Below, piece by piece: positions 8,317 through 17,499 of a stretch of 64,000 nt of DNA. Under the pieces are notes generated by a model. The model was not told the DNA's origin, searched no databases, and saw only the letters and a list, made by a program, of their open reading frames with translations. A program made the translations under genes and the position numbers. Numbering within the stretch: position 1 is the first letter of the stretch; each line of letters opens with the position of its first letter. The stretch comes from Streptomyces sp. BK239 (GTDB taxonomy: Bacteria; Actinomycetota; Actinomycetes; Streptomycetales; Streptomycetaceae), in contig NZ_SHKS01000010.1 of assembly GCF_004217285.1 (NCBI RefSeq), forward strand, positions 124,001 through 188,000, read 5' to 3'.

Positions 8317-9003
8317 ATGCCCACGCTGATCCTCGTCCGGCACGGACGGTCCACCGCCAACACCGCCGGCCTCCTCGCCGGCTGGACGCCCGGCGTCGCC
8401 CTCGACGAGCGCGGCGCCGAGCAGGCCGCCGCGCTCCCCGGGCGGCTCGCCGGACTGCCGATCGCCGAGGTCGTCGCCAGCCCCCTGCAACGCTGCCAGG
8501 AAACCGTCCAGCCCCTCCTCGACGCCCGCCCCGGCCTGCCCGCGCACACCGACGAACGGATCGGGGAGTGCCACTACGGCGACTGGTCGGGCCGCAAGCT
8601 CGCCGAGCTGAAGGACGAGCCGCTCATGGACATCGTCCAGGCGCACCCCTCCGCGGCCGCCTTCCCGGGCGGCGAGTCGATGCGCGCCATGCAGACCCGC
8701 GCCGCCGAAGCGGTCCGCGAGTGGAACGCGCGCGTGGAGCGCGACCACGGCGCCGACGCCGTCTACCTCATGTGCTCGCACGGCGACATCATCAAGTCGC
8801 TCGTCGCCGACGCCCTCGGACTCCATCTCGACCTCTTCCAACGGATCTCCGTCGAACCGTGTTCCATCACCGCGATCCGCTACACCCGCGTACGGCCCTT
8901 CCTCGTCCGCCTCGGCGACACCGGCGACTTCGCCTCCCTGACGCCCCGCGAGGAGCCCCCCGCCGAGGACGCCGCGGTCGGAGGCGGTGCGGGCGCACCG
9001 TGA
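8317..9003 (+). CDS. Histidine phosphatase family protein
   Basis: This is a 228-aa member of the phosphoglycerate mutase-like histidine phosphatase superfamily. The RHG motif is at residues 8-10 (ILVRHGRST), giving the phospho-acceptor His9. ASPLQRCQET supplies the second arginine, and the second catalytic histidine is in MCSHGDIIKSL. The C-terminal 30 residues are low-complexity. The substrate is unknown. It starts a compact same-strand group with the DUF3090 and PI-kinase-like genes, then mshC; as I recall, mycobacteria keep the same trio near their mshC, which suggests a shared but unidentified role. Confidence 0.88.
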   Translation: MPTLILVRHGRSTANTAGLLAGWTPGVALDERGAEQAAALPGRLAGLPIAEVVASPLQRCQETVQPLLDARPGLPAHTDERIGECHYGDWSGRKLAELKDEPLMDIVQAHPSAAAFPGGESMRAMQTRAAEAVREWNARVERDHGADAVYLMCSHGDIIKSLVADALGLHLDLFQRISVEPCSITAIRYTRVRPFLVRLGDTGDFASLTPREEPPAEDAAVGGGAGAP

Positions 9004-9090
9004 TCGTCGGCCGCAGTAGGGTGAAGCGGTCCGCATACGCACGTTCACGCATGGACGTTCACGTACCCACGATTCCCATGGAGACAGGAC

Positions 9091-9681
9091 GTGTCCCGTC
9101 AGGTGTTCCTCTACGACCCCCCGGACCGCTTCGTGGCCGGTACGGTCGGACTGCCCGGACGCCGTACCTTCTTCCTCCAGGCCGCCGCAGGCCCCCGGGT
9201 GACCAGTGTGGCCCTGGAGAAGACCCAGGTCGCCGCACTCGCCGAGCGCATGGACGAGCTGCTGGACGAGGTCGTACGCCGTAGCGGCGGGAGCGCCGCC
9301 GTGCCCGCCGTGGCGCCCGCCGAGGTCGCCGACACCGCGCCCCTCGAAACGCCGGTCGAGGAGGAGTTCCGCGTCGGCACCATGGCCCTCGCCTGGGACG
9401 GCGAGGAACAGCGCATGATCGTCGAGGCGCAGGCCCTCGTGGAACTCGACGCCGACTCCGAGGAAGACCTCGCCGAGGCGGAGGAGCGGCTCCTCCAGGA
9501 CGAGGAGAACGGGCCCCCGATGCTGCGGGTCCGCCTCACCGGCGCCCAGGCCCGGGCCTTCGCCAAGCGGGCCCTCGACGTCGTCAACGCCGGTCGGCCG
9601 CCGTGCCCGCTGTGCAGTCTGCCGCTCGACCCGGAAGGACACGTATGTCCGCGCCAGAACGGATACCGCCGCGGGGCGTGA
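9091..9681 (+). CDS. DUF3090 family protein with C-terminal zinc-binding motif
   Basis: The 196-aa protein has the family start (M)SRQVFLYDPPDRFVAGTVG. The central half carries acidic segments. The end carries a probable zinc site: Cys172, Cys175, His184 and Cys186 in CPLCSLPLDPEGHVCPR. No enzyme function is known. GTG 9091 is chosen because GGAGACAGG precedes it. A TAGGGT -10-like element lies at 9017-9022, giving a leader of about 60 bases. Its last 37 bases overlap the next gene, so the two are co-translated. Confidence 0.85.
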   Translation: MSRQVFLYDPPDRFVAGTVGLPGRRTFFLQAAAGPRVTSVALEKTQVAALAERMDELLDEVVRRSGGSAAVPAVAPAEVADTAPLETPVEEEFRVGTMALAWDGEEQRMIVEAQALVELDADSEEDLAEAEERLLQDEENGPPMLRVRLTGAQARAFAKRALDVVNAGRPPCPLCSLPLDPEGHVCPRQNGYRRGA

Positions 9682-10478
9682 CGACCGCCGGCCCCGCCTT
9701 CGCCGACCTGCTCGCCCGGGGCGAGCTGACCGTGCGCGGACGCATCCAGGACGCCTCCAACGCGGCCCTGTACTGCACGGTCGCCCACGAGGGCCGTGAA
9801 GCAGCCTGCGTGTACAAACCCGTCGCGGGGGAGCGGCCCCTGTGGGACTTCCCCGACGGCACCCTCGCCCAGCGGGAGGTCGCCGCGTACGCCGTCTCCG
9901 AGGTCACCGGCTGGGGGCTCGTACCGCCCACCGTGCTGCGCGACGGACCGTACGGCGAAGGCATGTGCCAGCTGTGGATCGAGGCCTCCGCCGAGGACGG
10001 GCTGCTCGCCCTCGTCGACGCGGAGGAACCGGAGCCCGGCTGGAAGGCGATCGGCCTCGCCGACGTCGGCGAGGGCCGCACGGCGCTCCTCGTGCACGCC
10101 GACGACGAACGGCTGCGGCGGCTCGCCGTCCTCGACGCCGTCGTCAACAACGCCGACCGCAAGGGCGGCCACCTGCTGACCACCGACACCGGGCACCTGT
10201 ACGGCATCGACCACGGCGTCACCTTCAACGCCGAGAACAAACTGCGCACCCTGCTGTGGGGCTGGGCCGGAGAACCCCTCACCCCGGACGCCGTCGAAGC
10301 CCTGGAGCGCCTGCGCACCGCCCTGGAACCGGCGGGGGAGCTGACCGGCGTCCTGGCCGGGCTCATCACACCGGCGGAGACCGACGCCACCCGCGCGCGC
10401 GTCGACGCCCTGCTGGCCTCCGGCAGACACCCCGAGCCCGGCGGCGACTGGCCGGCGATCCCCTGGCCCCCCGTCTGA
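9645..10478 (+). CDS. SCO1664-type protein, PI3/4-kinase-like fold
   Basis: This 277-aa protein belongs to a conserved actinobacterial family (SCO1664 / TIGR03843) with phosphatidylinositol 3-/4-kinase-like motifs. Lys58 in ACVYKPVAGERPLWDFP matches the ATP-binding lysine. LDAVVNNADRKGGHLL (163-178) matches the catalytic loop, with Asp171, and YGIDHGVTF (187-194 region, Asp189) matches the metal-binding motif. Its substrate is unknown. ATG 9645 has a good ribosome site (GGAAGGA) and begins inside the DUF3090 gene. The tight phosphatase, zinc protein and kinase-like order suggests one functional unit; that is inference. Confidence 0.85.
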   Translation: MSAPERIPPRGVTTAGPAFADLLARGELTVRGRIQDASNAALYCTVAHEGREAACVYKPVAGERPLWDFPDGTLAQREVAAYAVSEVTGWGLVPPTVLRDGPYGEGMCQLWIEASAEDGLLALVDAEEPEPGWKAIGLADVGEGRTALLVHADDERLRRLAVLDAVVNNADRKGGHLLTTDTGHLYGIDHGVTFNAENKLRTLLWGWAGEPLTPDAVEALERLRTALEPAGELTGVLAGLITPAETDATRARVDALLASGRHPEPGGDWPAIPWPPV

Positions 10479-10558
10479 CCACACTCGTGACGGACGCGCA
10501 AGAGTGCCTTCCCGGTCAACCGGCGGGCTCCGGTTCGTAACGGGAACTCCGGTCCGGT

Positions 10559-10570
10559 TAGGCTCATGGC
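10559..10570 (+). promoter_or_regulatory. Leaderless -10 element before mshC
   Basis: TAGGCT at 10559-10564 is followed by six bases and the mshC ATG. There is no Shine-Dalgarno sequence between them. Confidence 0.55.
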
Positions 10571-11800
10571 ATGCATGCCTGGCCCGCTTCCGAGGTCCCC
10601 GCCCTGCCTGGTCAGGGCCGCGACCTGAGGATCCACGACACCGCGACCGGCGGCCTCGTCACCCTCGACCCCGGTCCCGTCGCCCGAATCTACGTCTGCG
10701 GCATCACGCCGTACGACGCGACCCACATGGGTCACGCGGCCACCTACAACGCGTTCGACCTCGTGCAGCGCGTGTGGCTCGACACCAAGCGGCAGGTCCA
10801 CTACGTCCAGAACGTCACCGACGTCGACGACCCGCTCCTGGAGCGGGCCCAGCGCGACGGCGTCGACTGGACCGCCCTCGCCGAGAAGGAGACCGCCCTC
10901 TTCCGCGAGGACATGACCGCCCTGCGCATGCTCCCGCCGCGCCACTACATAGGCGCCGTCGAGGCGATACCCGGCATCGTGCCCCTCGTCGAGCGGCTCC
11001 GCGACGCCGGTGCCGCCTACGAACTCGACGGCGACGTCTACTTCTCCGTCGAGTCCGACCCGCACTTCGGCAAGGTGTCCCGCCTGGACGCCGCCGCCAT
11101 GCGGCTGCTCTCCGCCGAACGCGGCGGCGACCCCGACCGCCCCGGCAAGAAGAACCCGCTCGACCCGATGCTGTGGACCGCCGCCCGAGACGGCGAGCCC
11201 AGCTGGGACGGCGCCTCCCTGGGCCGCGGCCGTCCCGGCTGGCACATCGAGTGCGTCGCCATCGCCCTGGACCACTTCGGCATGGGCTTCGACATCCAGG
11301 GCGGCGGCTCCGACCTCGCCTTCCCGCACCACGAGATGGGCGCCTCCCACGCCCAGGCCCTCACCGGCGAGTTCCCGATGGCCAAGGCGTACGTCCACGC
11401 CGGCATGGTCGCCCTGGACGGCGAGAAGATGTCCAAGTCCAAGGGCAACCTCGTCTTCGTCTCGCGACTGCGCCGCGACGGCGTCGACCCGGCGGCGATC
11501 CGGCTCACCCTGCTCGCCCACCACTACCGCGCCGACTGGGAGTGGACCGACCAGGTGCTCCCCGACGCGCAGGACCGGCTCGGGCGCTGGCGCGCGGCCG
11601 TCTCCCGGCCCGACGGCCCGCCCGCCGAGGCCCTCGTCGAGGAGATCCGCGACGCCCTCGCCGACGACCTGGACGCCCCCGCCGCGCTGGCCGCCGTCGA
11701 CCGCTGGGCCGCGCTCCAGCAGGAGCGGGGCGGCACGGACACCGGGGCCCCCGGCGTCGTGTCGCGAGCGGTGGACGCCCTGCTCGGCGTGGCGCTGTAA
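10571..11800 (+). CDS. mshC: Cysteine:GlcN-Ins ligase MshC (mycothiol biosynthesis)
   Basis: The 409-aa enzyme joins cysteine to 1-D-myo-inosityl 2-amino-2-deoxy-alpha-D-glucopyranoside using ATP, the penultimate step of mycothiol synthesis. It is a cysteinyl-tRNA synthetase relative. [17 protein letters not shown] carries the zinc ligand Cys43 and the HIGH-like motif (52-55 region), KMSKS is at 286-290, and [11 protein letters not shown] supplies another zinc Cys. It lacks the tRNA-binding C-terminal region of CysS. The start [21 protein letters not shown] is typical for Streptomyces MshC. The protein is cytoplasmic. It is expressed from a probable leaderless promoter and ends in a hairpin, so it is likely its own transcription unit. 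Confidence 0.95.
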   Translation: MHAWPASEVPALPGQGRDLRIHDTATGGLVTLDPGPVARIYVCGITPYDATHMGHAATYNAFDLVQRVWLDTKRQVHYVQNVTDVDDPLLERAQRDGVDWTALAEKETALFREDMTALRMLPPRHYIGAVEAIPGIVPLVERLRDAGAAYELDGDVYFSVESDPHFGKVSRLDAAAMRLLSAERGGDPDRPGKKNPLDPMLWTAARDGEPSWDGASLGRGRPGWHIECVAIALDHFGMGFDIQGGGSDLAFPHHEMGASHAQALTGEFPMAKAYVHAGMVALDGEKMSKSKGNLVFVSRLRRDGVDPAAIRLTLLAHHYRADWEWTDQVLPDAQDRLGRWRAAVSRPDGPPAEALVEEIRDALADDLDAPAALAAVDRWAALQQERGGTDTGAPGVVSRAVDALLGVAL

Positions 11801-11815
11801 CCCGCGCGAGAGAAC

Positions 11816-11871
11816 CGGCACGTGCCCTTCCCCTCGGGAGCAACACCCCCGAAGCGGAAGGGCACTTGCCG
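11816..11871 (+). terminator. Terminator after mshC
   Basis: A long inverted repeat pairs 11816-11831 with 11856-11871, with one internal mismatch and a 24-base loop. It lies 15 bases after the mshC stop. Confidence 0.7.
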
Positions 11872-11988
11872 TTCCCCTGCCCGACCCGTCGTCAGGCTGC
11901 CGGTGACGCCTGTCATGTGATGGGGTGTGAGCGTTGACGACAACCGCTCCGCCGGCCACGAGCCGGCCCCCACGCGGAAGGACGCACA

Positions 11989-12948
11989 GTGGCATCCACA
12001 GAACGGTCCTTGGCCCGCCGCAGACTTCTCACCGCGACCGCCGCCCTGTCCGGCGCGGCGCTCCTCGGCGGCGCCGGCGCCGCCCATGCCGCAGGCGTGC
12101 GCGGCACGGCATGGCCCGCCGCGTTCCCCCTGCCCGACGGCTTTCAGCCCGAGGGCATAACCATCGGCAGCCGCCCCCACGCCTACCTCGGCTCCCTCGC
12201 GAACGGCGACGTCCACCGGGTGAGCCTCGCCACCGGCCGCGGCTCCCTCGCCGTCAAGGGCCTCGGCGAGGGCCACCCCACCGTCGGACTGAAGATCGAC
12301 CGGCACCACCGGCTCTTCCTCGCCGGCGGCCCGAGCGGCGAGATCCGCGTCGCCGACGCCCGTACCGGCGAGACCGAGCAGGTCCACGCCACCGGCGGCG
12401 TCTTCGTGAACGACGTGATCCTCACCCCGGGCGCCGCCTGGTTCACCGACTCCTTCGCACCCCGGCTCTACAAACTGGTCCTCGGCCGGCACGGCACGCC
12501 GCAGGCCCTGGAGACCGTGCCGCTGAGCGGCGACTGGGTGCAGGGCGACGAGTTCACCGCCAACGGCATCGAACGCACCCCCGACGGCAGGGCGCTGCTG
12601 GTGGTCGACACCGTCGCCGACGGCGGCGGCCTGATGCGGGTCGACCCGGCCACCGGAGTCGCCCGCGCGGTCGACCTCGGGCCGGCCCGGCTGCCCAACG
12701 GCGACGGCCTGCTCCTGCTCGGCCGGATCCTCTACGCCGTCCAGCAGCGGCAGAACGCGATCGACGTCTTCCGGCTGAACGCGGCCGGCACCCGGGGCAC
12801 CGCCATCGCCCGGATCACCGACCCGCGCTTCCGCATCCCGACGACGGCCGCGGCGTGGGGCGACCGCCTCTACCTGCCGAACGCCCGCTTCGACGTCGAC
12901 CCGACGCCCGCCACCGACTACGACGTGGTGGCCGTGGACCGCGTCTGA
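11989..12948 (+). CDS. Tat-exported SMP-30/NHL-type beta-propeller protein
   Basis: The 319-aa protein opens with a twin-arginine signal (SLARRRLLTATAALSG) and an AHA cleavage site near residue 34, so it should be exported folded by the TatAC system encoded at 49-50 kb. The mature part shows repeated blades typical of SMP-30/gluconolaconase or NHL propellers: PDGFQPEGITIG, SLANGDVHRVSLATG, ERTPDGRALLVVDT and NGDGLLLLGRILYAV. Such proteins are often mislabelled superoxide dismutase in Streptomyces annotations; no SOD metal site is visible. Lactonase activity is possible but not shown. GTG 11989 follows a GGAAGGA ribosome site. Confidence 0.82.
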   Translation: MASTERSLARRRLLTATAALSGAALLGGAGAAHAAGVRGTAWPAAFPLPDGFQPEGITIGSRPHAYLGSLANGDVHRVSLATGRGSLAVKGLGEGHPTVGLKIDRHHRLFLAGGPSGEIRVADARTGETEQVHATGGVFVNDVILTPGAAWFTDSFAPRLYKLVLGRHGTPQALETVPLSGDWVQGDEFTANGIERTPDGRALLVVDTVADGGGLMRVDPATGVARAVDLGPARLPNGDGLLLLGRILYAVQQRQNAIDVFRLNAAGTRGTAIARITDPRFRIPTTAAAWGDRLYLPNARFDVDPTPATDYDVVAVDRV

Positions 12949-12954
12949 CGACGA

Positions 12955-12984
12955 GAGGGCGGTGCGCCGACGCGCACCGCCCTC
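12955..12984. terminator. Bidirectional terminator
   Basis: A perfect 12-bp stem (12955-12966 with 12973-12984) lies between the convergent beta-propeller and PAC2 genes and can serve both. Confidence 0.75.
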
Positions 12985-13012
12985 CTCCGCCTGCCCGCCC
13001 CGCGTCGGGCTT

Positions 13013-13939
13013 TCAGTCCTCCGACGAGTCCTCGTCGTCGCTCGCCGGCTTGGGCGGCTTCGGCGGGCGGGTCCGCTCACCGGGATCGGGCGGACCCCCG
13101 CCGTCCCGGCGCCGCAGATACCGCTCGAACTCGCGGGCGATCGCCTCACCCGACGCCTCCGGCAGCTCCGCGGTGTCCCGGGCCTCCTCCAGCGTCTGGA
13201 CGTACTCGGCCACCTCGCTGTCCTCGGCGGCGAGTTGGTCCACCCCGGTCTGCCACGCCCGGGCGTCCTCGGGCAGTTCGCCCAGCGGGATCCGCAGGTC
13301 GATCAGGTCCTCCAGACGGTTCAGCAGAGCCAGCGTCGCCTTGGGGTTGGGCGGCTGCGACACATAGTGCGGCACCGCCGCCCACAGGCTCACCGCGGGC
13401 ACGCCCGCGTGCGTGCACGCCTCCTGAAGGACGCCGACGATGCCCGTCGGACCCTCGTACTTGGTCTCCTCCAGGTCCATCCGGCGGGCCAGGTCGGCGT
13501 CGGACGTGGTTCCGCTGATCGGCACGGGACGCGTGTGCGGGGTGTCGCCGAGCAGGGCGCCCAGGACGACCACCAGCTCCACGCCCAGCTCGTGGGCGAA
13601 GCCGAGCAACTCGTTGCAGAACGAGCGCCAGCGCATGGACGGTTCGATCCCGCGCACCAGCACCAGATCGCGCGGCTTCTCACCGCCGACCCGCACCACC
13701 GACAGCCTCGTCGTCGGCCACGTGATCTTGCGGACGCCGGACTCCATGAACACCGTGGGGCGGTTCACCTGGAAGTCGTAGTAGTCCTCGGCGTCCAGCG
13801 CCGCGAACACCTCGCCCTTCCACTCCCGCTCCAGATGCGCGACCGCGGTGGAGGCGGCGTCGCCGGCATCGTTCCAGCCCTCGAACGCGGCCACCATGAC
13901 CGGGTCGATCAGCTCGGGAACCCCCTCGAGCTCGATCAC
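13013..13939 (-). CDS. PAC2 family protein
   Basis: The 308-aa protein belongs to the PAC2 (proteasome assembly chaperone 2-like) family, common in actinobacteria. Family stretches are VIELEGVPELIDPVMVAAFEG at the start, DFQVNRPTV, LVLVRGIEPSMRWRSF and WAAVPHYVSQPPNPKATLALL. The C-terminal 40 residues are a charged tail ending in DDEDSSED. Its role in bacteria is not established; the homology to eukaryotic assembly chaperones is notable because a proteasome is encoded in this window, but a link is only inference. GTG 13939 has an AAGGAGG ribosome site; an open frame runs 12 codons further without one. Confidence 0.85.
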   Translation of the reverse strand: MIELEGVPELIDPVMVAAFEGWNDAGDAASTAVAHLEREWKGEVFAALDAEDYYDFQVNRPTVFMESGVRKITWPTTRLSVVRVGGEKPRDLVLVRGIEPSMRWRSFCNELLGFAHELGVELVVVLGALLGDTPHTRPVPISGTTSDADLARRMDLEETKYEGPTGIVGVLQEACTHAGVPAVSLWAAVPHYVSQPPNPKATLALLNRLEDLIDLRIPLGELPEDARAWQTGVDQLAAEDSEVAEYVQTLEEARDTAELPEASGEAIAREFERYLRRRDGGGPPDPGERTRPPKPPKPASDDEDSSED

Positions 13940-14130
13940 CCAGCGCCTCCTTCCGACGTGCCCTCGCCTGACCACCCAACCTTACGGCGTTCCGCGGGGG
14001 CGCCCGCAGCCCCCTCGCACGGGGGAGTGAACGGATCACTGCCCCGATCCCGACCCCCGAACACCCGTCCCCCGAAGCCGCTCACGGCTCGACCGTCGCC
14101 GGTCGACCGGGCGTCACGACCCCCCACGCC

Positions 14131-14168
14131 GAGAGGGGCGCCTCCGGCAGTGCGGAGACGCCCCTCTC
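14131..14168 (-). terminator. Terminator of the glycerol operon
   Basis: A 10-bp stem (14131-14140 with 14159-14168) with an inner 5-bp stem lies 34 bases beyond the glpD stop. The rest of 13940-14202 shows no further gene. Confidence 0.7.
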
Positions 14169-14202
14169 CCGGTGTCGGCCCTCGACGAGGCCCCCGGCGG
14201 GA

Positions 14203-15819
14203 CTACTTCTTGTCGAGGAGGTTCTGCACCTTCGCCCGGACCTCGTCCGAGGCCAGGCCGCGGATGGTCAGCGTCGTACGGCGGCGCAGCACGTCGTCCG
14301 CCGTCTCGGCCCACTCGTGGTCGCGGGCGTAGACGACCTGCGCCCAGATCTCGGGGGCGTCCGGGTGGACCCGCTCGCCCAGCTCCGGGTTCTCGTTCGC
14401 CAGCCGGGCGATGTCGAAGGCCAGCGAACCGTAGTGCGTCGCCAGGTGCTTGGCGGTGTCGGCGGCCATGCGCGGGCCGGGCGCCGGGTTGTCCACCAGC
14501 AGCCGGTGGGCGACCGCGCGCGGGTTGGCCACACCGGGCAGCGGCAGCTTCTTCGGCAGCGAGGAGATCGGTTCGAAGTCGTCGCCGAGCGGGTGGCCCG
14601 GCAGCACCTCCAGCTTCTGCATCACCGTACGGCCGATGTGGCGGAACGTCGTCCACTTGCCGCCCGCGACGGACAGCATGCCGCCCCGGCCCTCGGTGAC
14701 GACGGTCTCCCGCTTGGCCTTGGCCGTGTCGCCGGGACCGCCCGGCAGCACCCGCAGGCCCGCGAAGGAGTAGGTGATCAGATCACGGCTGAGCTGCTGG
14801 TCCCGGATCGAGAACGCGGCCTCGTCCAGGATCTGGGTTATGTCGGCGTCGTTGACGGCGACGTCGGCCGGATCGCCCTCGTACTCCTCGTCGGTGGTGC
14901 CGAGCAGCAGCATGTCCTCCCAGGGGAGGGCGAAGGTGATGCGGTACTTGTCGATCGGGGTGGCCAGCGCGGCCCGCCAGGGCGAGGTGCGCTTCAGGAC
15001 CAGGTGCGCGCCCTTCGACAGCCGGATCGACGGCGCCGCGTTCTCGTCCTCCATCCGGCGCAGGTGGTCCACCCACGGCCCGGTCGCGTTCAGCACCAGA
15101 CGGGCGTTCACGCCGAACTCGTCGCCGGAGACCCGGTCGTGCAGATCGGCGCCGGTGACCCGGCCGCGGGTGAAGCGCAGGCCCTTCACCTCGGCGTGGT
15201 TGAGCACCACCGCGCCCGCCTCGACGGCCGCGCGGACCGTCATCAGCGCCATCCGGGAGTCGTTCATCTGGTCGTCGCCGTACACGGCCACGGCCTTGAG
15301 GTTGTCGGTGCGCAGCTCGGGCACGTCCTGCGCGGCCTTGGCGGGGGAGAGCAGGTGGCCCACCCCGTCGCCGAAGGCCGACAGGGCGGAGTAGGCGAAC
15401 ACGCCCGCCCCGAGCTTCGCCGCGCCGTGCGGCCCGCCCTTGTACACCGGGAGGTAGAACGTGAGCGGGTTCGCCAGGTGGGGGGCCACCTGACGGGAGA
15501 CCGCACGGCGCTCGAAGTGGTTCTCCGCCACCAGCTTCACCGCGCCGGTCTGCAGGTAGCGCAGACCGCCGTGGAGCAGCTTGGAGGAGGCGGAGGAGGT
15601 GGCGCCGGCGAAGTCGCCGGCGTCGACCAGGGCCACCCTCAGGCCGGACTGCGCGGCGTGCCAGGCGGTGGAGATGCCCAGGATGCCGCCGCCGATCACG
15701 AGGAGGTCGTACGACGCCTTTGCGAGCTGCTCCCGGGTCTCGGCGCGGCTCGGGTGGGAGCCGGAGGCCGGGTGCGTACCCAGGGCAGGCACGGACTGGA
15801 GGGTGGACTGACTGGTCAT
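14203..15819 (-). CDS. glpD: Aerobic glycerol-3-phosphate dehydrogenase
   Basis: The 538-aa FAD enzyme oxidises sn-glycerol 3-phosphate to dihydroxyacetone phosphate at the membrane and passes electrons to quinone. The FAD-binding GGGILGIS begins at residue 43, and FAGATSSASSKLLHGGLRYL is the conserved second FAD/substrate segment. AGGKWTTFRHIG occurs near residue 410. The C-terminal domain (about 420-538) is the usual cap. It is the last gene of glpF-glpK-glpD, 66 bases after glpK, and a hairpin follows it. Expression is expected to follow glycerol availability through GylR. Confidence 0.95.
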   Translation of the reverse strand: MTSQSTLQSVPALGTHPASGSHPSRAETREQLAKASYDLLVIGGGILGISTAWHAAQSGLRVALVDAGDFAGATSSASSKLLHGGLRYLQTGAVKLVAENHFERRAVSRQVAPHLANPLTFYLPVYKGGPHGAAKLGAGVFAYSALSAFGDGVGHLLSPAKAAQDVPELRTDNLKAVAVYGDDQMNDSRMALMTVRAAVEAGAVVLNHAEVKGLRFTRGRVTGADLHDRVSGDEFGVNARLVLNATGPWVDHLRRMEDENAAPSIRLSKGAHLVLKRTSPWRAALATPIDKYRITFALPWEDMLLLGTTDEEYEGDPADVAVNDADITQILDEAAFSIRDQQLSRDLITYSFAGLRVLPGGPGDTAKAKRETVVTEGRGGMLSVAGGKWTTFRHIGRTVMQKLEVLPGHPLGDDFEPISSLPKKLPLPGVANPRAVAHRLLVDNPAPGPRMAADTAKHLATHYGSLAFDIARLANENPELGERVHPDAPEIWAQVVYARDHEWAETADDVLRRRTTLTIRGLASDEVRAKVQNLLDKK

Positions 15820-15885
15820 ATCGGGTTCTTACTCCTCATGTGAGCTCCGGCCGCGGCCGGCTTCGAAGCGGGGAGCCGGCTCTCG

Positions 15886-17424
15886 TCAGCTCTCGTCCTC
15901 GAGCCAGCCCATGGTCCGCTCGACGGCCTTGAGCCAGCTCTTGTACTCACGGTCGCGGGTGTCCGCGTCCATGCGGGGGGTCCATTCGGCGGCCCGGCGC
16001 CAGTTGGCGCGCAGGTCGTCGGTGCTGGTCCAGAAGCCGACGGCGAGGCCGGCGGCGTAGGCGGCGCCGAGGCAGGTCGTCTCGGCGACCATGGGGCGCA
16101 CCACGGGCGCGTCCAGGAAGTCCGAGAGGGTCTGCATCAGCAGGTTGTTGGAGGTCATGCCGCCGTCGACCTTGAGGGCCGCGAGCTCGACGCCGGAGTC
16201 CTTCGTCATGGCGTCGGTGATCTCACGGGTCTGCCAGGCGGTGGCCTCCAGGACGGCGCGCGCGAGGTGCGCCTTGGTGACGTACCGGGTGAGGCCGGCG
16301 ATCACACCGCGGGCGTCGGAGCGCCAGTACGGGGCGAACAGGCCGGAGAAGGCCGGCACGAAGTACGCGCCGCCGTTGTCCTCGACCGAGAGCGCGAGGG
16401 TCTCGATCTCGGCGGCGGTGGAGATCAGGCCCATCTGGTCGCGCATCCACTGCACCAGCGAACCGGTGACGGCGATGGAGCCTTCGAGGGCGTAGACCGG
16501 CTTGTCGTCGCCGATGCGGTAGCCGACGGTGGTCAGCAGCCCGGAGTAGGAGTTGATGATCTTCTCGCCGGTGTTCATCAGCATGAACGTGCCGGTGCCG
16601 TAGGTCGACTTGGCCTCGCCCTCGGCAAAACAGGTCTGGCCGAACAGGGCGGCCTGCTGGTCGCCGAGCGCGGAGGCGACCGGGATGCCGCCCAGCAGGT
16701 CGCCGAGCCTGCCGCCGCTGATCTCGCCGTACACCTCGGCGGAGGAGCGGATCTCGGGGAGCATCGCGAGGGGGACGCCGATGGACTCGGCGATCTTCTC
16801 GTCCCACTCCAGCGTGTGCAGGTTCATCAGCATGGTGCGCGAGGCGTTGGTGACGTCGGTGTAGTGCTTGCCGCCGTCGACGCCGCCGGTCAGGTTCCAG
16901 ATGACCCAGGTGTCCATGGTGCCGAAGAGGATGTCGCCGGCCTCGGCGCGCTCGCGCAGGCCCTCGACGTTGTCTAGCAGCCAGCGGGCCTTGGGGCCGG
17001 CGAAGTACGAGGCGAGCGGCAGGCCCGTCTCGCGGCGGAAGCGGTCCTGTCCGACGTTGCGGCCGAGCTCCCTGCACAGGCCGTCGGTGCGGGTGTCCTG
17101 CCAGACGATGGCGTTGTGGACGGGCTCGCCGGTGTTCTTGTCCCACAGCAGCGTGGTCTCACGCTGGTTGGTGATGCCGATGGCCTTGATGTCGTCCCGG
17201 GTGATGCCGGCCTTCTCGACGGCTCCGGCGACGACCTCCTGGACGTTGGTCCAGATCTCGTTCGCGTCGTGCTCGACCCAGCCCGGCTTGGGGAAGATCT
17301 GCTCGTGCTCCTTCTGGTCGACGGAGACGATGCGCCCGTCGCGGTCGAAGACGATGCAGCGGGAAGAGGTGGTGCCCTGGTCGATCGCCGCGATGAAGGG
17401 GCCGGCGGTGTGGGCGTCGGTCAC
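15886..17424 (-). CDS. glpK: Glycerol kinase
   Basis: The 512-aa FGGY-family kinase phosphorylates glycerol to glycerol 3-phosphate. Visible signatures are the N-terminal phosphate loop [19 protein letters not shown], glycerol-contacting [13 protein letters not shown] and WQDTRTDG, the ATPase core [16 protein letters not shown], the adenosine motif [13 protein letters not shown], and [15 protein letters not shown]. The length is normal. The GTG start has an AGGAG ribosome site. It lies 75 bases after glpF and before glpD, in the order of the S. coelicolor gyl operon. Confidence 0.96.
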   Translation of the reverse strand: MTDAHTAGPFIAAIDQGTTSSRCIVFDRDGRIVSVDQKEHEQIFPKPGWVEHDANEIWTNVQEVVAGAVEKAGITRDDIKAIGITNQRETTLLWDKNTGEPVHNAIVWQDTRTDGLCRELGRNVGQDRFRRETGLPLASYFAGPKARWLLDNVEGLRERAEAGDILFGTMDTWVIWNLTGGVDGGKHYTDVTNASRTMLMNLHTLEWDEKIAESIGVPLAMLPEIRSSAEVYGEISGGRLGDLLGGIPVASALGDQQAALFGQTCFAEGEAKSTYGTGTFMLMNTGEKIINSYSGLLTTVGYRIGDDKPVYALEGSIAVTGSLVQWMRDQMGLISTAAEIETLALSVEDNGGAYFVPAFSGLFAPYWRSDARGVIAGLTRYVTKAHLARAVLEATAWQTREITDAMTKDSGVELAALKVDGGMTSNNLLMQTLSDFLDAPVVRPMVAETTCLGAAYAAGLAVGFWTSTDDLRANWRRAAEWTPRMDADTRDREYKSWLKAVERTMGWLEDES

Positions 17425-17499
17425 TGTGTGCTCCTGGGAGTTCCGTGGGTGATGGGCAGTACGTACGGCGCGTGCTGGCGGTGCAAGGTGCAGCCTGGC

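Noticed and set aside
10542-10570. SigR-type promoter before mshC
   Set aside because: GGGAACT is present at 10542-10548, but no GTT -10 follows at the required 18-19 base distance.
11989-12948. Superoxide dismutase
   Set aside because: Similar proteins are often so labelled, but the sequence shows beta-propeller repeats and no SOD metal site.
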